A DNA stretch of 64,000 nucleotides from Cryptomeria japonica (Eukaryota > Streptophyta > Pinopsida > Cupressales > Cupressaceae): assembly GCF_030272615.1 (NCBI RefSeq), contig NC_081408.1:202082341-202146340 (forward strand), given 5' to 3'. Below, piece after piece: positions 10,496 through 22,500 of the stretch (positions are counted from its first letter, which is position 1; the number at the start of each line of letters is the position of its first letter). The position numbers and the translations under genes were made by a program. The notes under the pieces are model-generated. The model had not been told where the DNA came from and searched no databases. It worked only from the letters and a program-made list of their open reading frames with translations.

Positions 10496-11922
10496 CAAAA
10501 CCATAGATTGGAAAACCCAAAGACTTGCCAAATCCTCAAGTAGTCCAATCAGCCTTGGCCAACGAATAGGGATAGTCGAAGACTAAATCCCTCTACACTT
10601 TAGGCTCCACTAAACCTAGGTGGGTGTACCTCACACTCTCAAGCACAAAATAGATTATTCAAAGTGGATTAAAGCCTTTTACCAAATTAAAAACTTACAA
10701 ATTGTTGTCTGCAATTATGCTTTATTATGTGCTTTAACTAAATGCTTTGAAAAGAAATGATTGTGAATGTATATTGAAAATGAGATTGCTTTCAGGACCT
10801 AAAATACATATGCATAGATCGGTTCATATAGGATTTGGGAAGAATTTTTTTCTGTCAAGGACATTGAATGCATATAGATCAAAACCTTGAAAAATCAATA
10901 ACAGACTAGTACCTCTATCTAGGGATATATGACACTTTGTGGACAAAATATCTTATCAACTCAAGAGACAATTTCTAATCAACTATGAAGGTTCAGTATG
11001 TGTTACACAAACTATAAGAACTCAATCTTTCACCTAATGCGACAACATGTGATTGACATCATAGAAAATATATAAACAGATTTATCAAGAGGACAAAGAT
11101 AAGTCATCAACACAAAAGTGTATACAATATTTGGAAAAAGAGACAGTGAACCTTGTATATTAATCTTCTTTTTATAAATACATACATAATTTTCACTTGT
11201 AAATACTGCATTACAAATTACTTGCAAAAAATGAAACTTCTTCTTCCTATAGACTTCTCTAATAGAAAATGATATTCAATCCTTACAACATTATGTTGTC
11301 CTTATGACTCCCCCCCCATATCTACATTTTTTAACTAGTTATATATGTAGTTGAATGGGTACCATAGACCTTTTGGGGTGAAAAGTCACCATTTTATATT
11401 AAAATTAACAAAACCCTTTGAAATTAATATGCAAACTAGCTAGTCAATAACGTTATTTTAAGCTATCTTTTGGGTTTTTATTTGGTCGGATGTCTTAAAC
11501 ATTAGATATGAATCTGAAATTTTTTTTGGTGGTAGGAAACATCCACTTCTAAAATGGGTCTTCATAATATTTGATATTTTCATACAATTTCATTCGAAGT
11601 CGACATCTTCTGTAAGATCTACAGCCAAAAACACATTGTACAGATCTAATATTTTTTATTGGAGCTTGGAAACTTGATTTTCTAAAATGGGTATTTCTTA
11701 TATTTTCATGTTTCGTTCATTTTAATTCTCTATTCATATCATATTTTCTACAAGTCAAAAGAACTAGTCCTTCATGGGGTCCATTGGAATTAATTTATTG
11801 ATATCCTCCTTTACTCTAGTTGTTCAAATAATTAATCATCCATTATGTGTCATTTCCATGAAGTGACCACAATTTTTAATAGTAGAGTGCTTGAAATTAT
11901 TTGTAAATTTGAAGCCCCAACA
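10496..11922 (-). repeat. 3' LTR of element B
   Basis: 1427 bp, about 90% alike by eye to 14451-15926. Includes a run of eight C near 11311 followed by ATATCTACAT, and GGGGTCCATTGGAATTAATT near 11777. No genes inside. Confidence 0.9.
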
Positions 11923-13187
11923 GTGGCTCTATCTAGGGATGTATGCCCCTTGCGGGCATAGCAAGAATCTAGTTTTCTTTGGTGGAGTAGACCATTGCCA
12001 ATCACCTCCCTTATGTAGATTATGTTAAAACTTCATCTGGTGGCCCCTAGGTCCCAAACACATGAACACTCTTTTTTTCTAGATCAAACACCTAGTTGTC
12101 ATCATGCAAAAATATTCCAGTTTGGCACATATCATCAACCAATCCAATTTCATCATAAATTTTATCAATTGTTATATTTTCATGTTTACCATATATGTTG
12201 TAATATATTTTATTTTTTGCTTGATATTCCATGCTAAAAGAATCACAACATTCTCCTTTTGTTTTCACCACACATGGCATCAAACTTTTATCAATCGTTG
12301 TATCATTTGATTTATAAAGTTTTATCTTTTGAGACTTTCTAATATTTTTAAATATCACATTATCTCTCCTTACTTTATGGACATGCTCCAAATGATCCCA
12401 ACATATTTCCTTTTACCCCTCCTCCTTGAATTTACCATATAGGAAATCAAATTCCTCTGAACCATCATGCTTTTATCCTTATAAGGGTTTTTCCATTGTA
12501 ATACTCCTATATTTGGAAATACATCAATATTCATCCCTATTTGATAGGGTTTCTCCATTTCTCCCGAGAGATGTTGGCTTTCAACCTTTATTTCCTTGTT
12601 GTGATTAGGTGAAATCATACTAACAATATCAACATCAGAATTGGGACAATTTGTTTTTTCTTTGTTACTCCCTTATGTGATTAATGTAATCCTAAAGTCA
12701 AAAATTCATACTTAGGCTTACTTTTCAATTGTACCTTTTGTTGAAGAGATGGATTATTTGGAAACCCTAAACTTTTCTCATGAAAATTTTCTTTTATTTT
12801 TGAAAAATTTATATCACCAATTTTATTTGTCTAAGTGTGCTTTGGAGAATGCAAATTTTTTGATCCATAACAATGCTCCCAATTATCCTCATTGTTATTT
12901 ATGTCATTTCTCAATAGGATTTCCTGATCATCTTGAGATATTTCTTATTCTTCATATAGTGGATTTGAAAACACATACAAATCTTTGTTAGACATACTCT
13001 GGTAGTATGTCATTTCATCATTTATATCTGCATTATTATAAAGAGGATTTGTAAAACATTTAAAATGATCTTGATAGTTATATGACTTCAATTTTTTGGT
13101 CATCATATGTGCTCTCACTGTCATTAATGTATTTATCAGAGAAATAGGAGGACTCATCACATAAAGTTTTTTGTGAATGCCAGCCAT
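11923..13187 (-). pseudogene. Uncharacterised ORFs of element B downstream of gag
   Basis: Minus-strand open segments at 12945-13187, 12370-12618 and 12092-12391 could belong to one decayed reading. They are Lys/Asn-rich, with WKNPYKDKSMMVQRN (about 12500) and KGECCDSFSMEYQ (about 12230). I recognise no protease, RT or integrase motif. They lie where pol would be in a complete element, between gag and the 3' LTR. Confidence 0.4.
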
Positions 13188-13260
13188 CCTCTGTCATGTC
13201 ATCACACAACTGATATGAAAAAGATTTGAACCTATTTCCAGGTGCATGTGCACATTCTAT

Positions 13261-14096
13261 CTATTTTCCATGACACACCTCTTTTTCCTTTGTTGCATTT
13301 CTTTGATACTCTCTATCTAGAAGATCTGAAATTTGTTCACTATTGAGCAGACAATCTTCCTTTTGATATTGCATGTTGTCTATTTCCACATAGGTCTCAT
13401 CAACAATGGATTCTTCTTCAATCTGATCCAAACTTCCCTCTTCATTGGTGTTTATTGTTCCCTTTGTAGATCTCATCCTGCATCCATTATCTTCTACAAC
13501 AATTTCATCATGTAGATACCTAAGAAAACTATACAACTTAGAGTCATACCCTAACTTATATAATTCATTTAATAACTCATAAAATGGAGGCTTGACATAT
13601 GAAAGTATCTCCTGATAAATATTGAACATCCTCATGAAGAAATTTACTGCAGATTCATCTTCTTGCTTTTTATATTTAAACATTCATCCAAGGGAGACAC
13701 ACAAAATTATGTTTCCATAGTGTATTCTTGGTCTTCCTCTAGCTAATAGCACATGCTTCCTTCTTCACATGCATCATGAAACACATGAAGGAACCATTGC
13801 TCCAACTCCCTCCATGATGAGATACTTTGTGTAGGGAGTGATTCATAGGCTTCTCTTGCATTATCATTCAATGTCCTGATGAATAACTTCATCACATAAT
13901 CTTCTGCATAAATCTCATAATCCTTTAGGAATGTATAAAATGAGCCCAAATGGTCAGGTGCTAATTCATCATATTCCCCATGGAATTTTGGTACAAGTTG
14001 TGAAAGCTTAGGGAACAACTTGTTTGGGATACATTGAAAGCTTCTGAGATCCAATGGCTTGATGCTATCTGGAATAAATGGTTTTCTTTGAAACAT
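13261..14096 (-). pseudogene. Retrotransposon gag of element B
   Basis: Minus frame from 14096: LSQLVPKFHGEYDELAPDHL, then VMKLFIRTLNDNAREAYESL and SSWRELEQWFLHVF, characteristic of the Ty3/gypsy-type Retrotrans_gag capsid domain (the W..L...F pattern after a proline-poor linker). A stop near 13743 and a frame change lead into KKQEDESAVNFFMRMFNIYQ (13683-13261), the continuation of the same domain, then an acidic tail. No zinc knuckle seen. Starts about 350 bp inside the 5' LTR boundary. Confidence 0.7.
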
Positions 14097-14304
14097 TCTA
14101 AACCAAAATTGATATTTCTTTCAAAAAAGGTAAATTTTCATCTCCTTCTAGATCTTCTCCCTCAATACAGTCACCAATAGAAATAGATCTTGTTATGTAG
14201 AATAGAGTTGCCACCTCCTATGGAGGAAAATATTACTTACTGATCTCCTCGGTTCTTCCTTCTAGTAGAGCACACCTTAATGGAGATTCTAGAATTGAAA
14301 CTTT

Positions 14305-14450
14305 GTAGACAACTCCCTAACAGAGTCGCCAATCTGTTGGGTGACTCAAATGGGGAAAAAAAAACTTATCAAATATTTAATTAACAAACACTAGAGCTTC
14401 TAGGTGAATGTAAAACTATATATGACAACTCCCCAGTAGAGTCACCAATC
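14305..14450 (-). other. Primer-binding site of element B and an upstream duplicate
   Basis: The minus strand just inside the LTR reads TTGGTGACTCTACTGGGG (14431-14448), resembling the TGGCGACTC-type PBS of some plant Ty3/gypsy lineages. A diverged copy with the same ACAACTCC..GAGTCGCCAATCTGTTGG context sits at 14308-14342, so the PBS plus a few LTR bases are duplicated about 115 bp away. Confidence 0.6.
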
Positions 14451-15926
14451 TGTTGGTGCCCAAAACCACAGATTGGAAAACCCAAAGACTTGCCAATTCC
14501 TCAAGTAGTCCAATCAGCCTTGGCCAATGAATAGGGAAAGTCATAGACTAAATCCCTCTACACTTTAGGCTCCACTAAACCTAGGCAAGTGTACCTCACA
14601 CTCTCAAGCACAAAAGATATTATTTAAAGTGGATTTAATCCTATTAACAAATTACAAACTGGCAAATTATTGTCTACAATTATGCTTTATTATGTGCTTT
14701 AACTGAATACTTTGAAAAGAAATGATTGCAAATTTATATTGAAAATGAGTTTGCTTTCAGGACCTAAAAGACATATGCATAGATCATTTCATATAGGATT
14801 TGGGAAGAATGTTTTTTTGTCAAGGAACTTGAATGCATACAGATCAAAACCTTGAAAAAACAATAAAATGCAAGTGCCTCTATCTAGGGATATATGACAC
14901 TTTGTGTACAAAATATATTATCAACTCAAGAGACAATTTCTCACCAACTATGAAGGTTCAATATGTGTTACACAAACTATAAGAACTCAATCTTTCACCT
15001 AATGCAACAACATGTGATTGACATCATAGCAAATCGATAAACAGATTTATCAAGAGGACAAAGATAACTCATCAACACAAAAGTGTACACAATATTTGGA
15101 AAAAGAGATAGTGAACCTTGTATATTAATCTTCAGGAAATAGTTACATACATAAGTTACACTTGTAAATACTTCATTACAAATTGCTTGCACAAAATGAT
15201 ACTTCTTCTTCCTATATACTTCTTTAATAGAAAATGATATTCAATCCTTACAACATTATGTTGTCCTTATGACTCGCCCCCCCCACCCCCCCCAATATCT
15301 ACATATTAAATTAACCACTTATATATGTGGTTGAATGGGCACCATAACCCTTTTGGGCTGAAAAATCACCATTTTACATTAAAATTAACAAAACCCTTTG
15401 AATTTAATATGTAAATTAGTTAGTCAATAACCTTGCTTTAAGCTATCTTTCGGGTTTTTGTTTGGTCGACTACCTTATACTTTAGATACAAATCTGAAAA
15501 TTTGTTTGGTGGTAGGAAACATCCACTTCTAAAATGGGTTTTCATAAGATTTGATATTTGTATACAGTTTCAATCAGGTCAAAATAACAAACTTTTTAGC
15601 CTTCTTATGGTCTTCTGTATGGTTTACAACCAAAAACACATTGTACAAATCTAATATTTTTACTGGAGCTTGGAAACTTGATTTTATAAAATGGGTATTT
15701 CTTATATTTTCATGTTTCATTCATTTTAATTATCTGTTCATATCATCTTTTCTACAGATCAAAAATACTAGTCCTTCATGGGGTCCATCAGGACTAATTT
15801 ATTCATATCCTACTTTACTCTAGTTGTTCAAATCATTAATCATCTATTATGTGTCATTTTCATGAAGTGACCAACATTTTTAATAGTAGGGTGCTTAAAA
15901 TTATTTGGAAATTTGAAGCTCCAACA
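14451..15926 (-). repeat. 5' LTR of element B
   Basis: 1476 bp direct copy of 10496-11922 with the same termini; contains a C-rich run near 15276-15292. Confidence 0.9.
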
Positions 15927-15931
15927 TAGTA

Positions 15932-16426
15932 GATTGTTTGTAAAGCATTCTTGGAGGAAAGGAGATACCAGTAAAAGGGTCTAGGGTTTATGAACCGGTA
16001 GAGGATAGAGCTATAACCATAATTTTTTTTGGAATTGCAGATGCATTTTGTGAGTTCACCATTACTATTTTATATTAGAAAAATCTTTTAGTCAGTGAGA
16101 GTCTTTTGTGTTGCACAGTGTGCTCTAGGAAATGTGCCTTCTTGCATGTGCAGGCCCCCATGCTATGTAATATCTTTCATATGGCTAGTGAATTGATATT
16201 GTGGGTCACAAACCCCACCATGGTTTTTCCTCTTTGAGGTTTTCCATGTATTAAATTCTATGTGTTATGGTGATCATTCATGTGGCTAGTTTATTTACTT
16301 AATGTTATATGTTTCTTCATTTACCATTTTATATGTGTATATTATAGTAAGTTAAAATCATGTGTTACTAGTAGAACACTGATTCACCTCCCCTCTCAGT
16401 GTTATCAAATTCCTTGTATTCCAACA
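15932..16426 (+). repeat. 3' LTR of element A, right part
   Basis: Continues the A LTR after B. Matches 4687-5156, including the GTGGTTTTTCCTCTTTGAGG block (16220) and GATTCACCTCCCCTCTCAGTG, ending CCAACA at 16426. Confidence 0.85.
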
Positions 16427-16599
16427 CCCCTCTGCTCTTTTCACTGATTTTTGTTCCTTTATAGCAACCAAGCAACCTACATCCCGATTTATACCTTCCT
16501 TCTGTGTACTCACTCTCATGTGTATTGCCATCATATCGGTCACCACTTCTTCTATCTTTATGGTGACCTTGCCAAACCAGTTGACATCAAACATAATAC

Positions 16600-16710
16600 C
16601 AAATTGCTAACATCCTTGTCCACCTCATATCCCACAAGTAATACCCATGTGGTTCTAGGGATAACTTCTTCAATCATAGAAGTATTTGTATCCACCATGA
16701 AATAGAATTT
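16600..16710 (-). pseudogene. ORF-X fragment of element D (third copy)
   Basis: The minus strand reads FMVDTNTSMIEEVIPRT then WVLLVGYEVDKD, matching FMVDTDTCMIEVVIPIT..GYEVDKH in C and FMVKIDETLIEVVEPIT..GYEVHD in A. Only about 37 codons survive, adjoining the D LTR, so most of the internal region is deleted. The flank 16427-16600 has no recognised content and may continue what element A interrupted at 4279. Confidence 0.7.
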
Positions 16711-16720
16711 ATATCACCAT

Positions 16721-17786
16721 ATTCTTAGGTCTAGGAAACAACTGAGAGGGGGGGGTAAATCATTTGTCAAATAAATTCAAACCAAAAACAACTTAACTAG
16801 CCTAATTCTTAATACCGATAAATCAGTCTTTTATACTAGTAGACAGTTTTATCAGTTAATTGCAATATCGATAAATATTAATGAATGAAACAAAAGGACA
16901 AAGTCATCCACAACACATAACACCAATATTTGTACATGGAAACCCTGTAAGGGGAAAAACCATGGTGGGAAACCTTACCCACAATTAGATGATACTACTG
17001 CAGATAGTAAGTGTATACAAATGGGGTCTGCACATGCAGAAAGGCCAAGCACCTAGAGGTCACTGCTCAAACACAAAATAGGAGTCACACTAACTACAAT
17101 TGGATGGTTAAATCCAATAAGGATGTACTGCTCAAATTAGCATCTTTTTATGTTGAATTCAGTATCGGTGTAGTTCTGATTATTTTCACAAAAACCCTCC
17201 TTCAACCTTCAAATGATGTCTGCATGTATAGCTCTCCTTATTCTCGTATATACCTTCACACAATCCTTTTTTGCATTCCACATTCGATCTTACAAATAAG
17301 ATCTTACATTTATATCATAACCTAGGACCAATTTTAGTAGGTCGGTTCTAAAGGATATTACAATAAAATCAATTTACAAATAAATTAATGTTCGATGCAA
17401 TAACTGATTCAACATGTTGGCTTAATGCATTTACAACAATAATAAATCATCTCCATAGCTTGTCATGCTGATCTGGAAAAGATAAGCCTACCGGTGTATA
17501 ACATGGACCTCTTTGCCGGTAACAACAAATATGCTAATATGAATATGCCAATAAAGAAATCTTCAAGACAAAGTATCCAAACGATGTCTTCAACATAACC
17601 AAGTATTTTCCATACCATTCCAAGTGTCGGTGATCATTATATCTTGCCGGTGTATCAGATACTAGTGACTGTGCATGAGTCATTTGCTTGCCAGTGAATG
17701 TTGTTGATTCTCCAAAGTGTTAGATTTGATAAGTGTTAGTAGGTGTTGACATCAATGACAAAACCATACCAGAATACCATCACATA
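16721..17786 (-). repeat. LTR of A/C-like element D
   Basis: Contains AACTGAGAGGGGGGGGTAAATCA at its PBS-side end, ACATGGAAACCC..GGGGAAAAACCATGGTGGGAAA at 16934-16970, and TGTTGACATCAATGACAAAACC near 17748, the inverse of the LTR-start motif seen in E (TTTTTGTCATTGATGTCAACA). A degraded TGGTGATATAAATTC on the minus strand near 16705-16720 may be its PBS. Its right edge merges into the LTR of element C without a clean boundary. Confidence 0.6.
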
Positions 17787-18991
17787 TACAATCTTAATCT
17801 GGTTATCAATTTCACCAACTGAAAACTCAACAAGTATACAAGAAATAACACCAAGTAAGAAATCACCACATAAAGTATAAACCACATGACACAAGAGGTT
17901 ATATGTGGAAAACCCAAATGGGAAAAACCACAATGGGAGTTAATACCCACAAAGATCCACTATTTGCAGTATAGAGATCTATCTGGTTAAGGTCTACAAC
18001 ACCTTGTTAGAGGCACACCTTGTTAGGAGTGTCTAAGCTCAGTTAAGAGAAATATAATAAGGCCTATGAGGACCAACCGTGCTAGGAGCTACCCACATTA
18101 CTAGGATTTGCAACCACAAGTTAATGTGTTACCTGGTGAGAGGATTTAATGATCATACCTATTAGGATCTACTACACCTTGTTAGGAGTGACATTATGAG
18201 AGGATTTTCATGCTACGACTGTTAGGAAGACAACAAGTTCAAATGATCTTAGTATAAAATCATCAGTGTCTGATAAGATCCACTTTAGAACATTACAACA
18301 TCACATATACTTCATCTCACAATGACTTTGATCACCACACTATCAAAAAGATGAAATCCGCTAATGATTTCTTACACATTCAAGCTCATACTCATATAAC
18401 CTTCATACCTCATCACACATCCTAAAAACATTATTAGGTTGGGTAGAACCTTGGAATAATTTCATAGGTTCTATGAATCTAGAAAAACGTGCATTGCATG
18501 CCTTACTTATGTTGGCCACCGACATAACAAATCCAATTCTGTGTCATTTTATCGATCTAAGTGTTTTCATCAGTACCAGTTGAATTTCCATCAAAATACC
18601 TACTTAGTCAATCAGATCTTGTTTATCTAATTGAATTTACACATATGATCACAAACATAAATTAATCTGTCAGTCTTCATTGCTACTGCAAAACTGCATC
18701 ATCCCATTCTACATAAATTTCCTATACCGGTTGTCAGAATATTATTATGTCTATCTTTTACCAGTTAAAGTCCTAATTACTGGTTTTGATAAAAAATGTC
18801 TATGCTTATCAGTTAAGCCTTAGTAGTTGAGCTGTAGAACTCAGATGATTGTAGAAATATAGTTACCATCAACGACAACATACAAAATAGTAATCATATG
18901 ACAATCTAATCTATTTACAAAATAGACATGTACCGATTGCATCAAACAAACAAACAATTACCAGTTCAGATCAAATGATCACATGCCAACA
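17787..18991 (-). repeat. 3' LTR of element C (truncated)
   Basis: Matches 24562-25739. The missing bases are those of 24514-24561. Contains the GGAAAACCC..TGGGAAAAACCAC block (17906-17940) and an array of CCTTGTTAGGAG-type words (18000-18240). Ends ATGCCAACA at 18991. Confidence 0.85.
18000..18240 (-). repeat. Array of TGTTAGGAG words in C LTR
   Basis: Variants of CCTTGTTAGGAG (also CTAGGAG, GAGAGGAT, ATTAGGATCT) occur about nine times at 20-35 bp intervals; the same array is at 24775-25010 in the other LTR. Confidence 0.6.
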
Positions 18992-19003
18992 TTCTCCTCC
19001 TTT
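18992..19003 (-). other. Polypurine tract of element C
   Basis: The minus strand reads AAAGGAGGAGAA directly before the LTR start TGTTGGCATG. It is preceded by GTTGCCATCAATGCC as in A and E, but here the partner inside the LTR is absent, so no hairpin. Confidence 0.75.
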
Positions 19004-19544
19004 GGCATTGATGGCAACACTTAGGAAAAAAAAAAATTCCAACTAAGTATGCAATACAAAAATTGACTACATGGCATGTACTCACCCTTAGCAATTGCAT
19101 GCTTGTTATACAAAAATGAAAGAGACTCCTATTACTCCCCCTTTACATTACATACAAAATTTTGACTGACACTTTAACTATTACTCCCCCTTTGACAATA
19201 ATGCCAAAGAAAGAAGTTAAATACATGAAAGATATATATATTATACATTAAAATTTGCATTAGAGCATATATATATAGATATAAAGTCATAAAGTCTTTA
19301 CAAAGCAAGTTTAGAAGAAAACATCACTAAACTGAAACTTTAATTGGTTTAGATCATTATCCCATGTCTCTAATAGTGTGCCGATAATCTCAACACCTAT
19401 CTTTATCTGCCCTACTAATTCCTCCATTGCATCAACTATGCTCATTTTTAGAGTAAATAAGATAGCCTCTGACTCCTTGTACGGTCATTGTAAAATTTCC
19501 ACTTTAGGAATTAGTTGAGTCTGGAGCTCCTTCAATTATCTTAC

Positions 19545-22500
19545 TCATTTGACTTGCTCATGCTCATACACCTCAAGTTTGTGATGGAGTTCTACAATTG
19601 ATCTATGAATAGTTGAGTCATTTAGTGGTCTAAATGTTTCACTCAAGATTTTAAGTTCTTTCTCAGCATCTTCCCTTTTCTCCTTCAAATCAACACAAAA
19701 CAATGAGAATTTTAAAATAGTAGCCAAAATATTTCCTCTGATTTCTAGTGCATTCTTCAACAATTTCTTATTAACCATGAGTTCTACGTTACCTTTACCT
19801 ATCTCAAACATCAGTTGTTCTATCCTTTTCTTCTTGTAGTCCTTTTCAACTAATATGTATGTTGCATCTTCAAAAGTCTTGAGTTGATTTCTGGCATCGG
19901 TAATGAACTATATAAATTTGTCAATGGGAGTAACCAAACTTTCAGTATTAGTCTCTGGTAGGAGACTAAACAAAATATCAAATGTTTTCCTTATTGTTTC
20001 TACCTCTCTCTGTTGTTCCTTCATTCTCTTCTTTTGATATCTGGATTGCATTGTTATTGCAATCTCCATCAATTGAGAGGAACTCAGATTGTCCATATCA
20101 GTAGGCCCTTATACTGTCTAATTCCTCATCATTGTCATCAATTATTTTCTTCTCCTTTGTCTCCTTTTTCTCTTCTTTTTCTTTCTCTATTTTCTCCTTC
20201 TCTGTCTTATCTTCTTATGTCTTCTCTTCTTCAGTGGTGTCCTTGATTAGTGGTGGTTGAGTTTCCAAATTTTGTTCATTCACCGGTGCTTCCTCATCCT
20301 TATTTTCATCAGTCTTTTCCTTTTGACTATCATCAATATTTTAATATACACTTATTGATGAAATTTGAGTATCAGCAGGATTTGCATTCATTGGTGGCTC
20401 ATAAGAGTTCTTTTCTTCAATTTCTTTCTCCACTTGTTCCTCTTATTGCTCATGTTGTTCAAACATCTAAACATCAACATCAAATACATCTATATTATCA
20501 ATAGTATTATCAACATTATTTCTAGTGTTATCATTAGGAATGATCATCAGTTTAGTATCAATAGGATCATCTTGCATACACTTGTTATCTAGTTCAAAAT
20601 CTGTGATCTTAACATCTTTAGGAAGTTATTTTGCCTTTATCTTTTCATAACTATCTTCCTCAACTTGTTCATATGTTTCCTCTTCTTCATTAGGGATGAG
20701 ACCTAACACCTTCTTAATCAAAATCTTAGTCTCCTTCTAGTTTGATTCGGTCTCTCCTATTAACATTCTTATTAATTTCTTTTTGGATCTAAATGACGAT
20801 TTTGCATTGATCTTCACTTGCTTCTAGTTTTAAGTGCTTGAAGATATAATCAATGAATTCTTTGTCTTGGCTAATGGGAGCCTACCACCTTGCATCAATT
20901 AAGTTATACAAATAATTTGGAATATGCCCTTGTAATTCAATGAAGGCACTGCTAAATTTATTCGTACTGAAGATGATTGCATCTTCAATCTCCCTTTGTT
21001 GATTTTTAGATAAATGAATAAACATTGTGTTCAAACCTTTGTATATCCCATAATCATTAATTATTTTGACCATACTATTGAAAGATTCTTCTAATATAAA
21101 TGGTTTCTTAGGTGGTTTTCCCTTACCGATTTTCTTCGGCTTCTTAACACTTTCTCTAATTGATCTTTTATCATCTGATTCAGTATCCTCTTCATCATTT
21201 TTTGGTTTGTGAGCTTGTTGCTTATTTCTCTTTCTGGTTTGATGGTGCAGTAGGTGGATCAACATTTTTTTGTTTTCTTCGGAAATGAATTTTAGATGGT
21301 TTACCTCTTTGTGATTTAGCTGGTTTCTTTGTGATTTCTTCTTCCATCTTCTTTTATGTTGCTTTAGCATTTGCATCTCTAGTCTTACCGATAGGTACAC
21401 TAGATACTTCACCTTTCTCCACTACATGCTTTGCCCTAGCTATTGCAATCTATTCATTTGTAAATCCTGCTAGGTCAAAAAATGTTTCTACCTCCTTCCT
21501 TATCTTCTTTGCAATCACTAGTCTCTGCAGCTCAAAGTGGACTTGTAGTGATTTTTCTTTGTATGTCCCAAATCTCTCTGCAGTGGTATCCCCCCATTGC
21601 TCTAATAGATGATTAGCATAAGAAATGAGTAGATGCTTGTCTACCTCATATCCCATAGGTAATACCCATATGGTTATAGGGATAACTACTTCTATCATAC
21701 AAGTATCTGTATCCACCATGAAACAAATTGTTTTCTCATACCAGTTAACTACTTCTACTGGTAGATGCTCTCTAGCATGCATTTTATTTTTAAACTCCTT
21801 GAAGTAACCCCAAGAGATATTATCAAACTTGTATGTTAGCATCCTAATGATAGTCTTCATCTGAAGTAGTGTAGGGGTACCTTTAATCCATTGAACATCT
21901 CCAATACCGGGGAAATAGTTTTGAAAATAGAAGAATAAACCTAATATCAATTGACCAAATTTGAATCTCCACTTCTTGTCTTTCTTCACAAATTCTAGAT
22001 TCACCATAAATTGGCTTCTTAGTGCCTTTTCCAAATCATAATCAACATTCTCTTTTACCACATGCTAGGCAGTATGAATAGTTGTTGTCGATATGTTGTT
22101 AATTCTGCTTGAATAGTAAATCCTATACCCAATCACCATAGAGGCATATTTCACAGCTAGATCATTGATGTTATTTACTATCATGGTTCCACCATCCCAT
22201 TTTGATCTAGTCAACTTCTTCACATCATTCTTGGATAATAATCTGAGTAAGGGTACTTCATTGGTTGAGAAAAATTCGGTTACTGCATGGATGACTTCCT
22301 TGGCTATTTTATGTGGTCGATCCAACCACATAAATTGATCATGAATCCAACTCAAAACAAATCTAACTAACTCATTATCAACATCATTAATGAGGTTGAT
22401 TTCATGATGGAACCCTTTCTTGGTGAAATTATTAAAGTGTACTTTCACTATGCTCTGGTTATCACACAATGATTTATACTGGTCATGAATAAGTGATACA

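Larger units (their letters stand above)
10496..15926 (-). mobile_element. Element B: gag-only LTR retrotransposon nested in A
   Basis: Two long direct LTRs (10496-11922 and 14451-15926), both TGTTGG..CCAACA, enclose 2.5 kb. The target duplication is CAGTA (10491-10495) and TAGTA (15927-15931). The undisturbed sequence in the 5' LTR of A (GATTAGTAAATGG, near 4680) confirms the insertion point. Gag is on the minus strand, so 14451-15926 is its 5' LTR. No protease, RT or integrase found: a large non-autonomous element (LARD / TR-GAG type). Confidence 0.9.
4280..16426 (+). mobile_element. Element A: non-autonomous LTR retrotransposon with gag and ORF-X
   Basis: Order: 5' LTR (4280-5156), PBS (5159), gag-like ORF with CCHC motifs (5228-6180), ORF-X (6727-9842), PPT (10061-10071), 3' LTR (10073-10495 continued at 15932-16426). 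The 3' LTR is interrupted by element B. The flanks are TCCCT (4275-4279) and CCCCT (16427-16431), a one-mismatch 5-bp target duplication. No aspartic protease, integrase, RT or RNase H could be found, so it must have been moved in trans. The LTR type and the PBS place it with copia. Confidence 0.8.
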
